64,000 bases of DNA from Kofleriaceae bacterium (GCA_018057825.1 JAGPCY010000025.1:1-64000); one strand, 5' to 3'. Shown: positions 36,559 through 46,318, numbered from the stretch's first letter. Program-made: numbers and translations. The notes: generated by a model not told the origin, from the letters alone.

Positions 36559-38420
36559 CCGCCGACGATCAGCCAGCGGGCGCCGTGGGCGGGCACGTCG
36601 AGGGCGACCTCGCCGTCGCGCACGGTCAGGGCGGTGCCGTCGAGCGCGTCGTGGAGGCTCGCGTCGTGCGGGACGGCGATGACGGCGCGGGCCGGCTTGG
36701 CGCCGCGGTGCTCGACGAAGACCGCGCGGACCCGGCCGTCGACGGTGAGCCAGGGCGTGACGACGATCCCGGCGGGGCGGAGCGCGTACCAGGCGTCGCG
36801 TGGGGCCAGGGCCGCGAGGTCGGCGGCCAGGCCGGGCAGATCGTCGAGGGACCCGGCGCGCATGAGGCCGAGGCGGCGCGGCGCGGCGCCGGCCAGGGGC
36901 TGATCGAGCTCGTCGCGGGTCGGGGTGTCGGGGCCGATCACGATGACTCGGCGCTCGGCGGACAGCGTGCGCAAGGTGTCCCAGGTCGCGGTCTCGATCC
37001 GCGCCAGGGTCGGATGGACGATCGCGCGGGCGCCGAGGCTCGCGGCCGGCGCGTCGGCGGCCACGGCGACGTAGCCGACCTGGCCGAGCTCGAGGGCGGC
37101 GACCACCGCGTCGCGCCAACGGCGGGCGCGCGCGGCGTCGGGATCGTCGGACAGCTCGGCGGCGCCGCCCGGGCCGAGGGCCAGCAGCTCGAGGGCGGCC
37201 TCGGGCAGGGGCGCGACCAGCGACCGCGCGCGGCCGAAGGCGGCGTCGGCCCGCGGCACGATCAGCGCGACCTCGGCCTGGCGGTGGAGCGCCGGTAGAT
37301 CGTGGCGCTCGAGGGCGGCGAGCAGCCGCGCGACCCGGCGGCCCTCGGCGGTGACCGCGCCGTCGCCGTCGACCAGCCCGCCCAGCCAGCGATCGGTCGC
37401 GACGCCCATGGTCCAGGTCGCGCCGCGGGCACCGGCGGCCAGCGCGGCCAGGGTCACCGCGGCGCGTTCGTCGTCCGTCGTCGGCGCGAAGTGCGCGGCG
37501 TGACCGGCCGGCAGGCGGACCAGGGCCGGGGCGCCAGCCATCGCCAGGCGGAGCGCGATCGGCGCGCGCGGGCCGGTGCCCGAGGCCAGGTCGAGCTGGC
37601 GCGGCCACGGCGTGGCGTCGTGATCGCCGCTGGGATCGACGGGCGGCGCGCCGCCGATCAGCGCCAGGCCGGCGAGGCCCACCTCGTCGAGGAGCGTCGA
37701 CCACCGGCGCGCCGCTCGCCCGAGGGCGCCGGCGTTCCACCGGACCCAGGCCGCGGCCCGGGCGCCGTCGACGTCGGACCACCGCCGCGGCGGCTCCTCA
37801 TCGCGGTGGACCCGCCAGGCCGCGAGCGCGTCGGGGTGGTAGTCGACGTCGTAGGCGCCGCCGCGCACGGCGTGGGCCAGGCCGCCGTCGAGGCCAACCG
37901 CGACGATCGGCCCGTGGGGTGCGGTCCGCGGCGCCGCGACCTCGCCGACCGCGCGGTACCAGGTCGCGAGCTCGGCGGTGAAGCGGTCCGAGGCCAAGGA
38001 CGGCAGCGGGAACGCGCGCGGCGCCAGCGGCAGCCAGGCCGGCGTGTCGCGGCTGGTCCGCGCCCACAGCGCGCCGTCCGCGACGATGCGGTCGGGCAGC
38101 GCCGCGTGGGTCTCGGTGAGCGAGGACAGCGGTCCGAGCTGCAAGACCGCGCCCAGGTCGGCGGCGGCCACGGCGTCGAGAAAGCCGCCGAGATCGCGGT
38201 CGCCCGCGAAGTCGTAGCGCCCGGCGTCGCGCTCGTGGATCGCCCACGGCACCGGCACCTCGACGAGCGTCAGGCCGAGCTCGCGCAGCGCCGCCAGGGC
38301 CCGCGGCCAGCGCCCGCGCGGCAGCCGCCAGTACGCGACGGTGGCGGCCCGCCACGGTCGGGCGGCGCCGTCGACTACCAGCCCGCGATCGTCGAACCAG
38401 GAGCGGCGATGTGCTTCCAC
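36555..38420 (-). CDS. GH35-like (beta-galactosidase-fold) protein lacking the usual catalytic Glu motif
   Basis: 621 residues from GTG 38420. The N-terminus resembles glycoside hydrolase family 35: [19 protein letters not shown], then LRELGLTLVEVPVPWAIHER and YDFAGDRDLGGFLDAV. At the place of the acid/base motif (GPIxxxQxENE) it has HGPIVAVGLDGGL, with no Glu, and the second expected Glu was not found by eye. It may be a non-catalytic relative or a different sugar-acting enzyme. The gene overlaps the Nudix gene by 46 bases. No signal peptide visible, so it is likely cytoplasmic. Confidence 0.75.
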   Translation of the reverse strand: MEAHRRSWFDDRGLVVDGAARPWRAATVAYWRLPRGRWPRALAALRELGLTLVEVPVPWAIHERDAGRYDFAGDRDLGGFLDAVAAADLGAVLQLGPLSSLTETHAALPDRIVADGALWARTSRDTPAWLPLAPRAFPLPSLASDRFTAELATWYRAVGEVAAPRTAPHGPIVAVGLDGGLAHAVRGGAYDVDYHPDALAAWRVHRDEEPPRRWSDVDGARAAAWVRWNAGALGRAARRWSTLLDEVGLAGLALIGGAPPVDPSGDHDATPWPRQLDLASGTGPRAPIALRLAMAGAPALVRLPAGHAAHFAPTTDDERAAVTLAALAAGARGATWTMGVATDRWLGGLVDGDGAVTAEGRRVARLLAALERHDLPALHRQAEVALIVPRADAAFGRARSLVAPLPEAALELLALGPGGAAELSDDPDAARARRWRDAVVAALELGQVGYVAVAADAPAASLGARAIVHPTLARIETATWDTLRTLSAERRVIVIGPDTPTRDELDQPLAGAAPRRLGLMRAGSLDDLPGLAADLAALAPRDAWYALRPAGIVVTPWLTVDGRVRAVFVEHRGAKPARAVIAVPHDASLHDALDGTALTVRDGEVALDVPAHGARWLIVGG

Positions 38421-39190
38421 GTGCGATCCTCGAGGACGAAACGGGTGGGGCCGACGGCCAGCGGATGATCGGCGGGCATCGGTGCGCTGTCGCCGGTGCC
38501 GGCGGTGAGGTATTCGGGATCCCACGGCAAGAGCAGCGCGAAGCCACCGCCGGGCGCGGGCGCCAGCCGCGGCATGATCGGGTGGTCGCAGGCGGCGCGG
38601 GCCGTGGCCGCGGCCACCACGTCGGCGACGGTCGCGCAGCCGCGCAGCTCGCCCAGCGTCCGGACCTGGGGCGGCGGCAAGGCCAGCGCCCCGGCCTCGG
38701 CCAGCGCCGCGGCCGGGGTCCGCCAGGCCTGGTCGACGGTCTCGGTGTCGTCGAAGCGCGGCTCCTGACCGGCCGGCAGCGCGGCGACGTAGAACCGCGC
38801 CGAGAACCGCTTGGGCTCGGCCGACGGCGTGATCCAGTGCGCGTAGTAGGTCAGGCGCTCGAGGGCGAGGGTCACCCCGGCCTCGGCCAGGAGCGCGGCG
38901 AAGTCGGCGCCGGCGAGCTGCCGGGCGCGCAGCGCGGCGAGGGTGTCGGGCGCGACCGGCGCATCGCTCAAGAGCACCCCGGCCTCCTCGAACAGCTCGC
39001 GGGCCGCGGTCACGCGCGGATCGCCGTCGCCGGGATCGGCGGCGCCGCCCGGGAACACGAAGGCGCCGCCCATGAACGACGCGTTCTTGCGCCGGCGCAG
39101 CAGGAACACCTCGACCCCGGCCGCGCCGTCGCGCACGAGGATCACGGAGGCGGCGTCGCGCGGCGTCGGGAACACGCCTCGCTGTAGCAC
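38375..39190 (-). CDS. Nudix hydrolase
   Basis: About 271 residues. The Nudix region [16 protein letters not shown] with [11 protein letters not shown] fits the subgroup with a one-residue longer box (GG-x-D...RE-x-x-EE-x-G). N-terminal block [15 protein letters not shown] matches CoA/nucleotide Nudix proteins. The start is uncertain: GTG 39190 is used; ATG at 39232 would overlap the divergent propeller gene by two bases, and GTG 39175 is also possible. Substrate unknown. Stop lies inside the GH35-like gene start. Confidence 0.85.
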   Translation of the reverse strand: MLQRGVFPTPRDAASVILVRDGAAGVEVFLLRRRKNASFMGGAFVFPGGAADPGDGDPRVTAARELFEEAGVLLSDAPVAPDTLAALRARQLAGADFAALLAEAGVTLALERLTYYAHWITPSAEPKRFSARFYVAALPAGQEPRFDDTETVDQAWRTPAAALAEAGALALPPPQVRTLGELRGCATVADVVAAATARAACDHPIMPRLAPAPGGGFALLLPWDPEYLTAGTGDSAPMPADHPLAVGPTRFVLEDRTWKHIAAPGSTIAGW

Positions 39191-39230
39191 CGAGCGGCGG
39201 CGCGGCGCAACGGCGGTGTATACCCACGCC

Positions 39231-40340
39231 ATGAGCGCCGCTCGCGTGTCCGTGGTCGTGCCGCTGGCCGTGGTCCTGGCCTGCGGCGGCGAGCGCAAGG
39301 CCGCGCCCGCTCCCCCGCCATCCGCGGTCGCCGTCGACGCCGCCGCGATGGTCGCGCCGCCGAGCGACGCGGCGAGCTCGGTCGACGCCGGCCTCGACCT
39401 GGGCTTCGTCCGCGGCGAGGTCATCACCGTCGGTCAGGTCGACGGCCACCAGCGCCCGCTGGTCCTCGACCCGACCACCGCGACCTGGCGCGCGGTCGGC
39501 GGCGGCGACGACGATCTGTTCCCGACCGGGCATCGCCTGCGCGGCGCGATCTTGTGCATCGCCGCCCACGGCCACGACGAGCACGATCACCTCGAGCAGT
39601 TCGCCCTGGTCCGCGGCGCCACCGTCGAGCGCTTCGGCCCGACCGCGCAGCTCGTCCGCAATCCGACCCTCGCCCCCGACGGCGGGCTGGTCTTCGAGGC
39701 CAACCTCGCGAGCTTCCGCGATCTGTTCGCCCTCGATCGCCGCGGCAAGCTCCGGCGCCTCACCGATCACCCGGCCGGGAACTTCGAGCCGGCGCTGTCG
39801 CCCGACGGGCGCACCGTGGCCTTCGCGTCGTCGCGTGACGGCAACGCCGAGCTGTACCTGCAGCCGTTGGCCGGCGGCGCGCCGACCCGCCTGACCGACG
39901 AGCGGCGCGACGACTGGGGCCCGGCCTGGTCGCCCGACGGCGCGCGCCTGGCCTTCCTGTCCGATCGCGACGGCCGCGAGCGCGTCTACCTGATGGCCGC
40001 CGACGGCACCGGCGCGGCCCGGGTCACCAGCCACCGCGACAACGGCGGCGAGGCCGAGCCGCGGTGGTCCCCCGACGGTAGCCGGCTGGCGCTCCTGCGC
40101 GGCTTCGGCGCCGACCTGGTGATCGACGTGGTCGAGGTCGCGACCGGCGCCGTCCGCACGGTGACGCCGACCGGCAGTAACGACGTCGCCTACGCCTGGA
40201 GCCCCGACGGTGGGCACCTGGCGGTCGCCCGCCGGGTCGGGCGCGCGCGCCGGCTGGCCTTCGTCCGGGTTTCGGACGGCCTGGAGGTCGCGGCGGTGGC
40301 CAGCGACAGCGAGCTGGTCCGCTGGCTGCCGGCGCCGTGA
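39231..40340 (+). CDS. TolB-like beta-propeller lipoprotein
   Basis: 369 residues. Lipobox VVLAC (Cys18), Pro/Asp spacer (to ~60), then PD40/WD40-like repeats: [54 protein letters not shown] and [10 protein letters not shown], at least five blades. This is the TolB propeller family, usually periplasmic scaffold or substrate-binding lids. ATG 39231 is fixed by the signal peptide. Head-to-head with Nudix, tail-to-tail with the arylamine acetyltransferase. Confidence 0.85.
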   Translation: MSAARVSVVVPLAVVLACGGERKAAPAPPPSAVAVDAAAMVAPPSDAASSVDAGLDLGFVRGEVITVGQVDGHQRPLVLDPTTATWRAVGGGDDDLFPTGHRLRGAILCIAAHGHDEHDHLEQFALVRGATVERFGPTAQLVRNPTLAPDGGLVFEANLASFRDLFALDRRGKLRRLTDHPAGNFEPALSPDGRTVAFASSRDGNAELYLQPLAGGAPTRLTDERRDDWGPAWSPDGARLAFLSDRDGRERVYLMAADGTGAARVTSHRDNGGEAEPRWSPDGSRLALLRGFGADLVIDVVEVATGAVRTVTPTGSNDVAYAWSPDGGHLAVARRVGRARRLAFVRVSDGLEVAAVASDSELVRWLPAP

Positions 40341-40347
40341 TCGGCGC

Positions 40348-41196
40348 TCAGGTGAGCCCGGCCAGGCCGGGGGTCGCCAGCCGCAGGTCGGCCGGCACCG
40401 CCAGGCCGAACTGCTCCGCCAGGACCGCCCGCAGCTCGGTCCAGGTGGCGAGCTCGGTGGTGGCCGCCGTGCCGTCCTTGGTCCGTCGGGTCAACACCCG
40501 ATCGACCAGGGTCAGGCGCCCGGTCGGCGTGGCCCGCGCCGCGATCAGTCGATCGCGGAAGTGCGAGCGCGGGTGCTGGCTGGTGTACCAGTTGCCGACG
40601 ATCCGATCGATCTCGGGCATCTCCTCGAGCGTGAACTCGCACACGTCGCGCCAGGCCTCGCCCAGCTTGATCTGATGGAACAGCCGGGCCTCGGGGCCGC
40701 GCCGCTCGAGGCCGTCCCACCGGCCGTCGGCGACCAGCCGGCGCGGCTCGTGGGCGGTCGCCTGCTCGACGTCGAGAGTCAGGCGCAGGCTCGAGGTCAA
40801 CGACCAGGCGCCGATCCCGACGTCGCACAGGTACGGGCCGTCATCGGTGTCGACCCGGACGAAGACGTGGGTGCGGGCCGGGGTGAAGTCGCGCGCCCGA
40901 TCGATGCGAACCCGGGCCGACAGCGGCCGGGCCGCGAACCCGAGCGCGGTGAGGACGTGGAGGAGGAGCGAGTTCTGCTCGAAGCAGTAGCCGCCGCGCC
41001 GCGCGCCGATCAGCTTGGCCTCGACCGCGGCCGGGTCGAGGTCGACGCCGCGGCCGAGCAAGACGTCGAGGTTCTCGAAGGGGATCGCGCTGACGTGGGC
41101 CAGGGCCAGGGCGTCGAGGGTCGCGACGGTCGGCGCGGTCGGGCCGGCGTAGCCGATCCGGGCGAAGTAGGCGGCGAGGTCGGGGCGGTAGGTCAC
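40348..41196 (-). CDS. arylamine N-acetyltransferase
   Basis: 282 residues, the usual length. Catalytic triad: Cys71 in RRGGYCFEQN, His110 in RTHVFV, Asp125 in LCDVGIG. The N-terminus PFENLDVLLGR is diagnostic. Transfers acetyl or longer acyl groups from CoA to arylamines or hydrazines; in bacteria some act on natural-product intermediates. It starts one base after the stop of the WYL-type regulator gene and is likely coexpressed or regulated by it. Confidence 0.92.
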   Translation of the reverse strand: MTYRPDLAAYFARIGYAGPTAPTVATLDALALAHVSAIPFENLDVLLGRGVDLDPAAVEAKLIGARRGGYCFEQNSLLLHVLTALGFAARPLSARVRIDRARDFTPARTHVFVRVDTDDGPYLCDVGIGAWSLTSSLRLTLDVEQATAHEPRRLVADGRWDGLERRGPEARLFHQIKLGEAWRDVCEFTLEEMPEIDRIVGNWYTSQHPRSHFRDRLIAARATPTGRLTLVDRVLTRRTKDGTAATTELATWTELRAVLAEQFGLAVPADLRLATPGLAGLT

Positions 41197-41197
41197 G

Positions 41198-41851
41198 TCA
41201 GGCCGACGGTAGCTCGCCGGACGGCAGCGCGGTGGCGCGGTCGATCTTGTCCAGGCGGAACTGGCGATCCTCGCCGAGCTCGAGGTCGACGCAGTTGAGG
41301 AGCGTCACGCTGCGGTCGAACACCAGGCTGCGGATGCGGATCAGGCGCGTGACGAAGGTGTACGGGTTCTTCTGATAGACGATCCGCAGCGCGCGATCCT
41401 CGAACCACGCGGTCTCGATCGCCCGGCGCACCGCCGGCGCGATCGGCAAGGCCGGCACGCCGATGAACTGCAGGGCGTCGAGCAGGCCGAGCAGCTCGCG
41501 CTGGGCCGAGGTCGACAGCGCGCCGCGGATCTTGTCGAGGGCGCCGGCCAAGGTCTCGGTGAACGGCAAGAGCCGCTGGCTGGTCGCCATCTGGCCGAGC
41601 GCCACCACCAGGGCGGCCTCGCGGGCGGTCAGGTTGATCGGCGGGAGCTGGTAGCTCTTGTCGAGGGCGTAGCCGCCGCCCCGGCCGCGATCGGCGCGCA
41701 GCGGCAGCCCGCCGTCCTGAAGCGTCGCCAGGTCGCGGTAGATCGTGCGGACCGTGACCCCGAAGCGCTCGGCCAGGGTCTCGGCGGTGACCCCGGTCCG
41801 ACGGGCGCGCAGGGCCTCGGCCAGGGCGAACAGGCGGGCCTTGCGGTTCAT
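41198..41851 (-). CDS. HTH/WYL-type (YafY-like) transcriptional regulator, short form
   Basis: 217 residues. N-terminal winged helix (TAETLAERFGVTVRTIYRDLATL) is DeoR/YafY type, followed by a ligand-sensing part with a WYL-like region RIVYQKNPYTFVTRLIRIRSL. At ~217 residues it lacks the usual C-terminal WYL extension (full-length members are ~310). Likely senses a ligand and controls the acetyltransferase downstream. Stop and next start are one base apart. Confidence 0.85.
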   Translation of the reverse strand: MNRKARLFALAEALRARRTGVTAETLAERFGVTVRTIYRDLATLQDGGLPLRADRGRGGGYALDKSYQLPPINLTAREAALVVALGQMATSQRLLPFTETLAGALDKIRGALSTSAQRELLGLLDALQFIGVPALPIAPAVRRAIETAWFEDRALRIVYQKNPYTFVTRLIRIRSLVFDRSVTLLNCVDLELGEDRQFRLDKIDRATALPSGELPSA

Positions 41852-41928
41852 GGTGCGGCGCCAGTGTACCTGACCGAAGAACCTGACAGAAGACTGTCAG
41901 GGCAACTGTCAGCGCAGCCGCGGCGCGT

Positions 41929-42276
41929 TCACCCCAGGGCGGCGCGCAGGCCGTCGGGCGTGAACCCGACGATCAGCGTGTCGCCGATGCGGAGCGCTGG
42001 GGCCCGCAGCCGACCGGTGGGCCCCAGCACCAGGGCCCGGAGCTCGTCGTCGCTCGGCCCGCTGGCCAGCTCGACGGTCACGGTCTTCTTGCCCTTGGCG
42101 ACGACCAGGCGCTTGGCCCGGCGCACCAGCGCCAGGGCGGCCTCGGCCTCGATGGGTTGCTTGTCGGCGCGGACGGTCTCGGTGATGGCGAGCTGGTTGG
42201 TCGCAAGAAACTCCTGCGATCGGGTGCAGCTCGTTCAACCGTTGCGGTGGAAGTACCAATCGATCGGGCGCGGCAT
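41929..42276 (-). CDS. ArsC/thioredoxin-fold selenoprotein with UxxC redox motif
   Basis: 115 residues from ATG 42276 if the in-frame TGA at 42237-42235 is selenocysteine: the N-terminus reads IDWYFHRNGUTSCTRSQEFL, so residues 14-17 are U-T-S-C. A UxxC motif at the end of the first beta strand, then a helix, is the thioredoxin/ArsC arrangement, and other myxobacterial ArsC-family proteins have C-x-x-C here. The C-terminal half (VAKGKKTVTVELA, LRAPALRIGDTLIVGF) contains the expected cis-Pro segment (APAL). A conventional caller would keep only the last 65 codons (GTG 42126) and lose the active site. Redox role likely; substrate unknown. Divergent from the signal-peptidase-like gene. Confidence 0.88.
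42202..42237 (-). promoter_or_regulatory. UGA(Sec) codon and SECIS-like hairpin of the UxxC gene
   Basis: Reading the minus strand: TGA 42237-42235, 16 bases, then a 7-bp stem CGCAGGA (42218-42212) with TCTTGCG (42208-42202), including one G-U pair, and a loop GTT. The loop begins 23 bases after the UGA and starts with G, as in bacterial SECIS elements. The structure is seen by eye; no energy was computed. Confidence 0.7.
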
Positions 42277-42331
42277 GGGCGGTGGATACCACGGCTTGCG
42301 CGGCGGTGGCGACGGCGGGCAGACTGCCGCC

Positions 42332-43225
42332 ATGACGACGCGCGATCCGATCGGGGTGCGGCTGGGGGCGGCCGCGCTGTCCCTCGCGGTGCCTGGCGCC
42401 GGGCAGCTCCTGCGCGGCCGGCTGCGCCGCGGCCTGGCCTGGTTCGCGGCCTGCGGCGTGCTCTGGTACCTCCTGCCGTGGACCGGGCCGATCGGGCTGC
42501 TCATCGCCCTCGGCGTGCGCGTCCTCGCGGTCGCGGTCGACGCCGCGGTGATCGCCGGCGGTCCGCGCCTGTCGGCCGGTCGGCTCATCGGCCTGTGCCT
42601 GGCGATGGCGGCGACGATGGTCGCGCTCGGGGTCGTGTTTCGCACCCAGGTGATGCGCGGCTACCGCATGCCGTCGGCCGGCATGAACCCGACCGTGGCG
42701 ATCGGCGATCTGTTCTACGTCGACCTGCGGGATCGCGCCGGCGCCCTGGGCGCGCCGATCGTCTTTCTCCACCCGGGGACCGGCGCCGAGTTCATCCAGC
42801 GGGTGGTCGCGGTCGCCGGCGATCGGGTGGCGATCCGCGACGGGGTCCTGTGGCGCAACGGCGCTGCGGTGCCGACCGGGCCGGCTGCTCCGTGCCGCTA
42901 TGACGATCGCCGCCTCGACCGCTGGCAGGTCGCGACCGCGACCTGTCGCGAGGAGCGCCTGGGCGGTCGGCGCTACCAGGTGGTGTTCGACGCGCGCCAG
43001 CAGTTTCCGGCGCCCGACGACGCCGCGGTCGACGGCGTCGCCGCCCACGAGGTCGTGGTCCCGCCCGGCCACGTCTTCGTCATGGGCGACAACCGCCCCA
43101 ATAGCAACGACTCGCGGTCCTGGGGCCCGCTGCCCACCGATCGGATCGTCGGCACCGCGCTCTACGTCTGGCTATCGCAGGGCCCCGAGGGCGTGCGCTG
43201 GTCGCGGCTCGGCACCCGGTTCTGA
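42332..43225 (+). CDS. signal peptidase I homologue lacking the Ser/Lys dyad
   Basis: 297 residues. Several N-terminal hydrophobic helices (to ~95), then the S26 domain. Box B reads RMPSAGMNPT: aligned with the E. coli motif IPSGSMMPT, Gly stands in place of the nucleophile Ser. Box D reads FIQRVVAVAGD where the general base Lys of IKRAVGLPGD is Gln. Box E MGDNRPNSNDSR is well conserved. The fold is kept but both catalytic residues are not where expected, so it may be inactive, or use the preceding Ser. A normal LepB would be needed elsewhere. ATG 42332 follows a 55-base gap from the selenoprotein. Confidence 0.85.
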   Translation: MTTRDPIGVRLGAAALSLAVPGAGQLLRGRLRRGLAWFAACGVLWYLLPWTGPIGLLIALGVRVLAVAVDAAVIAGGPRLSAGRLIGLCLAMAATMVALGVVFRTQVMRGYRMPSAGMNPTVAIGDLFYVDLRDRAGALGAPIVFLHPGTGAEFIQRVVAVAGDRVAIRDGVLWRNGAAVPTGPAAPCRYDDRRLDRWQVATATCREERLGGRRYQVVFDARQQFPAPDDAAVDGVAAHEVVVPPGHVFVMGDNRPNSNDSRSWGPLPTDRIVGTALYVWLSQGPEGVRWSRLGTRF

Positions 43226-43274
43226 TTGCGCGGCGGCCCTAGACGCGCTCCTCGCCGGTCGGCACACTGGCCGC

Positions 43275-43580
43275 ATGCGCGCAGCCAAGTCCCCGGTCGC
43301 GGTGTCGCCGACGGAGCGCTCGACGTGGCTGCGCTCGCTGCGTGACGCATCGCCCTACGACGTGCCCCGCGGGTGTCGCTGGGCCGTGACCTACGTCGGT
43401 GATCTGTCGCTGCAGATCAAGCGCCTGCGCGAGACCGGCGACGAGTTGACCGCGCGGATGACCGAGCCGGAGTTCCGCCACCGCTTCCCCCGGCCGGGCC
43501 GCTACTGGCTCGAGCCCCTCGATCAGCGCGGCAAGCGCTGCAAGGGCACGAGCTACGCCTACTACGATCGCGCCGAGTAA
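43275..43580 (+). CDS. small hypothetical protein
   Basis: 101 residues; start ATG 43275. Basic, cytoplasmic, with no motif I know ([17 protein letters not shown], then [22 protein letters not shown]). Codon use is normal for this genome. It lies between the signal-peptidase homologue and uvrB (convergent). Reality rests on codon bias and the position. Confidence 0.55.
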   Translation: MRAAKSPVAVSPTERSTWLRSLRDASPYDVPRGCRWAVTYVGDLSLQIKRLRETGDELTARMTEPEFRHRFPRPGRYWLEPLDQRGKRCKGTSYAYYDRAE

Positions 43581-43595
43581 GGGAGATCGGCGCGG

Positions 43596-45620
43596 TCACC
43601 GCATCTGCAGCTCCATCCGCTCGAGCTCGCGGGCCTGATCGCGCAGCGCTGCCGCCAGCTCGAAGTCGAGGTCGTCGGCCGCGGTCCGCATCGCCGAGCG
43701 CAGCTTGTCGATCGCGGTCCGCAGCGAGCCCAGGTCGTCGATGGCCCCGACCTTGGCGACCCCCGACGCGGTGGCGATCGCCTTGGCGCTCTTGCCCTTC
43801 TTGGGCAACGGCTCGGCCACGGTGACGTCGAGGATGGCCCGGGTCACGGTGCGCGGGGTGATGCCGTGGCGGCGGTTGTGGGCCTCTTGCAGCGCGCGCC
43901 GCCGCTCGGTCTCGGCCACCGCGTGGGCGATCGAGTCGGTCCGCTTGTCGGCGTAGAGGATCACCTTGCCGTCGACGTTGCGGGCGGCCCGGCCGATGGT
44001 CTGGATGAGCGACCGGGTCGAGCGCAGGAAGCCCTCCTTGTCGGCGTCGAGGATCGCGACCAGCGACACCTCGGGCAGGTCGAGGCCCTCGCGCAGGAGG
44101 TTGATGCCGATCAGCACGTCGAACTCGCCGCGCCGCAGGTCGCGGATGATCTGGATGCGCTCGAGGGTGTCGACGTCGGAGTGCAGGTACTTCACCCGGA
44201 CCCCGGCCTCGGCGTAGTACTCGGTCAGGTCCTCGGCCATCCGCTTGGTCAGGGTCGTGACCAGGACCCGATGGCCCGACGCGACCCGGGCCCGGATCTC
44301 GCCCAGCAGGTGATCGACCTGGTGGGCCACCGGCCGCACCTCGATCACCGGATCGAGCAGCCCGGTGGGCCGGATGATCTGCTCGATCACCACGCCCTGG
44401 GCCTCGGCCAGCTCCCAGTCGGCCGGGGTCGCCGAGACGTAGATCGCCTGGCCGACCCGGGCCCGCCACTCGTCGAACCGCAGCGGCCGGTTGTCGAGGG
44501 CGCTGGGCAGGCGGAAGCCGTAGTCGACCAGGGTCTCCTTGCGCGACCGGTCGCCGGCGTACATGCCGCCGATCTGCGGCACGGTCTGGTGCGACTCGTC
44601 GACGAACAACAGGAAGTCGCGCGGGAAGTAGTCGATGAGCGTGGTCGGCGGCGCGCCGGCGGCCCGCCCGGCCAGGTGGCGCGAGTAGTTCTCGATGCCG
44701 GAGCAGAAGCCCATCTGCTCGAGCGACTCGAGGTCGTACATCGTGCGCTGCTCGAGGCGCTGGCGCTCGAGCAGCTTGCCGGCCGCGGCCAGCTCGTCGA
44801 GGCGGCCGCGCAGCTCGACCCGGATGTCGGCGATCGCCCGCTTGAGCTGATCGGCCGGGGTGGCGTAGTGCGAGGCCGGGAAGACCGTCACCTCGTCGAG
44901 GCGGCGCTTGCTGGTGGCGCGCAGCGCGTCGAACTCGTGGAGGGCCTCGATCTCGTCGCCCCACAGCTCGACCCGGATCGCGGTGTCGGCCTCGTAGGCC
45001 GGGAAGATCTCGAGCACGTCGCCGCGGACCCGGAAGGTGCCGCGGTGGAAGTCGAGGTCGTTGCGCTCGTACTGCAGCTCGACCAGCCGGCGCAGGATGG
45101 CGTCGCGCGGCGTCGACGCGCCGACCTTGAGCTCGAGGGTCATCGCGGCGTAGGACTCGCGGGCGCCGATGCCGTAGATGCACGACACCGAGGCGACGAT
45201 GATCACGTCGCGGCGCGACAGGAGCGCGAAGGTCGCGGCGTGGCGCATCCGATCGATCTCTTCGTTGATGATCGAGTCCTTCTCGATGAAGGTATCGGTG
45301 GTCGGGACGTAGGCCTCGGGCTGGTAGTAGTCGTAGTAGCTGACGAAGTAGTGGACGGCGTTGTCGGGGAACAGCTCCTTCAGCTCGCCGTAGAGCTGGG
45401 CGGCCAGGATCTTGTTGTGGACCATGATCAAGGTCGGCCGCTGGGTCGCGGCGATGACGTTGGCCACGGTGTAGGTCTTGCCCGACCCGGTGATCCCGAG
45501 CAGGACCTGGGCGGCGTCGCCGCGGTGGAGGCCGTCGATCAGGTCGGCGATCGCCTTGGGCTGGTCCCCGGCCGGCGGGAACGGGCTGCGCAACTGGAAG
45601 AGCGGCTTCGACGCGGCCAT
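43596..45620 (-). CDS. uvrB: excinuclease ABC subunit B
   Basis: Damage-verifying helicase of nucleotide excision repair: it receives DNA from UvrA and loads UvrC. 674 residues, full length. Walker A GITGSGKT (about 42-49), beta-hairpin [18 protein letters not shown] (motif II), IGRAARN region and a UVR domain at the end ([19 protein letters not shown]). ATG 45620 gives the canonical start. No SOS box is apparent in the 37 bases upstream. Its neighbours are functionally unrelated. Confidence 0.97.
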   Translation of the reverse strand: MAASKPLFQLRSPFPPAGDQPKAIADLIDGLHRGDAAQVLLGITGSGKTYTVANVIAATQRPTLIMVHNKILAAQLYGELKELFPDNAVHYFVSYYDYYQPEAYVPTTDTFIEKDSIINEEIDRMRHAATFALLSRRDVIIVASVSCIYGIGARESYAAMTLELKVGASTPRDAILRRLVELQYERNDLDFHRGTFRVRGDVLEIFPAYEADTAIRVELWGDEIEALHEFDALRATSKRRLDEVTVFPASHYATPADQLKRAIADIRVELRGRLDELAAAGKLLERQRLEQRTMYDLESLEQMGFCSGIENYSRHLAGRAAGAPPTTLIDYFPRDFLLFVDESHQTVPQIGGMYAGDRSRKETLVDYGFRLPSALDNRPLRFDEWRARVGQAIYVSATPADWELAEAQGVVIEQIIRPTGLLDPVIEVRPVAHQVDHLLGEIRARVASGHRVLVTTLTKRMAEDLTEYYAEAGVRVKYLHSDVDTLERIQIIRDLRRGEFDVLIGINLLREGLDLPEVSLVAILDADKEGFLRSTRSLIQTIGRAARNVDGKVILYADKRTDSIAHAVAETERRRALQEAHNRRHGITPRTVTRAILDVTVAEPLPKKGKSAKAIATASGVAKVGAIDDLGSLRTAIDKLRSAMRTAADDLDFELAAALRDQARELERMELQMR

Positions 45621-45657
45621 CGCCGGGCAGTCTAGCCCCCTTCGTGACCAGGGCCTG

Positions 45658-46263
45658 TCAGGTTTGGCCGGCCGGGGCAGGGTGGGCGGCCAGGGCGTCC
45701 CAGCACGCGGCCTCGGCGGTGGCCAGGGTCGCCGGCGACAGCTCGAGGCGCCCCGCCCAGCCGGCGCGCATCATCCGGGTGAAGGCGCCGAACACCAGCT
45801 CCATGAACAGGTACGGATCGCCGGGCCGGATCACCCCCGCGGCCTGGGCGGCGCGGATGAACCCGGCGCCGAACTCGTGCATCCCGGTGTCGACGCGGAG
45901 GCTCTCGCCGTCGAGGTAGCCCTCGTGGTGGTGGAGCTCGAGGAAGGCGAAGGCGTCGCGATGCTCGGCCGCGAACGTGGCCATGACCCGCCAGATCCCC
46001 GCGAACTGCGCCCGCGGCGAGGCGCCGGGCGGAAACGCCGCGTAGACCCGGCGGGCGACCTCGTCCTTCCACCGCCGGTAGAGCACGTTGACCAGGGCGA
46101 CCTTGCTCGGGAAGTAGTGGTAGATCGTGCCGGCGGCGACGTTGGCGGCGCGGGCGATCTCGGGGACCGCGGTGCCGTCGTAGCCGCGCTCGACGAAGAG
46201 CCGGAGGGCCGCGGCCAGGATCGCGTCGTACTTCTCGTGGCCGCCGGCCGGGGGACGTCCCAT
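45658..46263 (-). CDS. TetR-family transcriptional regulator
   Basis: 201 residues. N-terminal HTH ([40 protein letters not shown]) is a textbook TetR domain; the C-terminal ligand domain has no name. The gene reads away from the lipoprotein/hydrolase unit and its start is 1 base from an 18-base palindrome overlapping its own predicted -10, so autoregulation and control of the divergent operon are probable. Confidence 0.92.
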   Translation of the reverse strand: MGRPPAGGHEKYDAILAAALRLFVERGYDGTAVPEIARAANVAAGTIYHYFPSKVALVNVLYRRWKDEVARRVYAAFPPGASPRAQFAGIWRVMATFAAEHRDAFAFLELHHHEGYLDGESLRVDTGMHEFGAGFIRAAQAAGVIRPGDPYLFMELVFGAFTRMMRAGWAGRLELSPATLATAEAACWDALAAHPAPAGQT

Positions 46264-46300
46264 ACCGAATGAATGTTCGGTTTTTTCGCGGGGATGTCAA
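46264..46300 (-). promoter_or_regulatory. TetR operator 1 and promoter of the regulator
   Basis: ACCGAATGAATGTTCGGT (46264-46281) is a 6-6-6 inverted repeat. On the minus strand a perfect TTGACA (46300-46295) lies 17 bases upstream of an AACATT-like -10 (46277-46272), which is inside the palindrome. Binding there would shut off the regulator gene. Confidence 0.65.
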
Positions 46301-46318
46301 CCAGCGTCGCAATCTCTA

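Noticed and set aside
36555-40217. Single 1220-codon minus-strand protein
   Set aside because: The upstream part is antisense to the Nudix and propeller genes; only the last 621 codons read as a folded domain.
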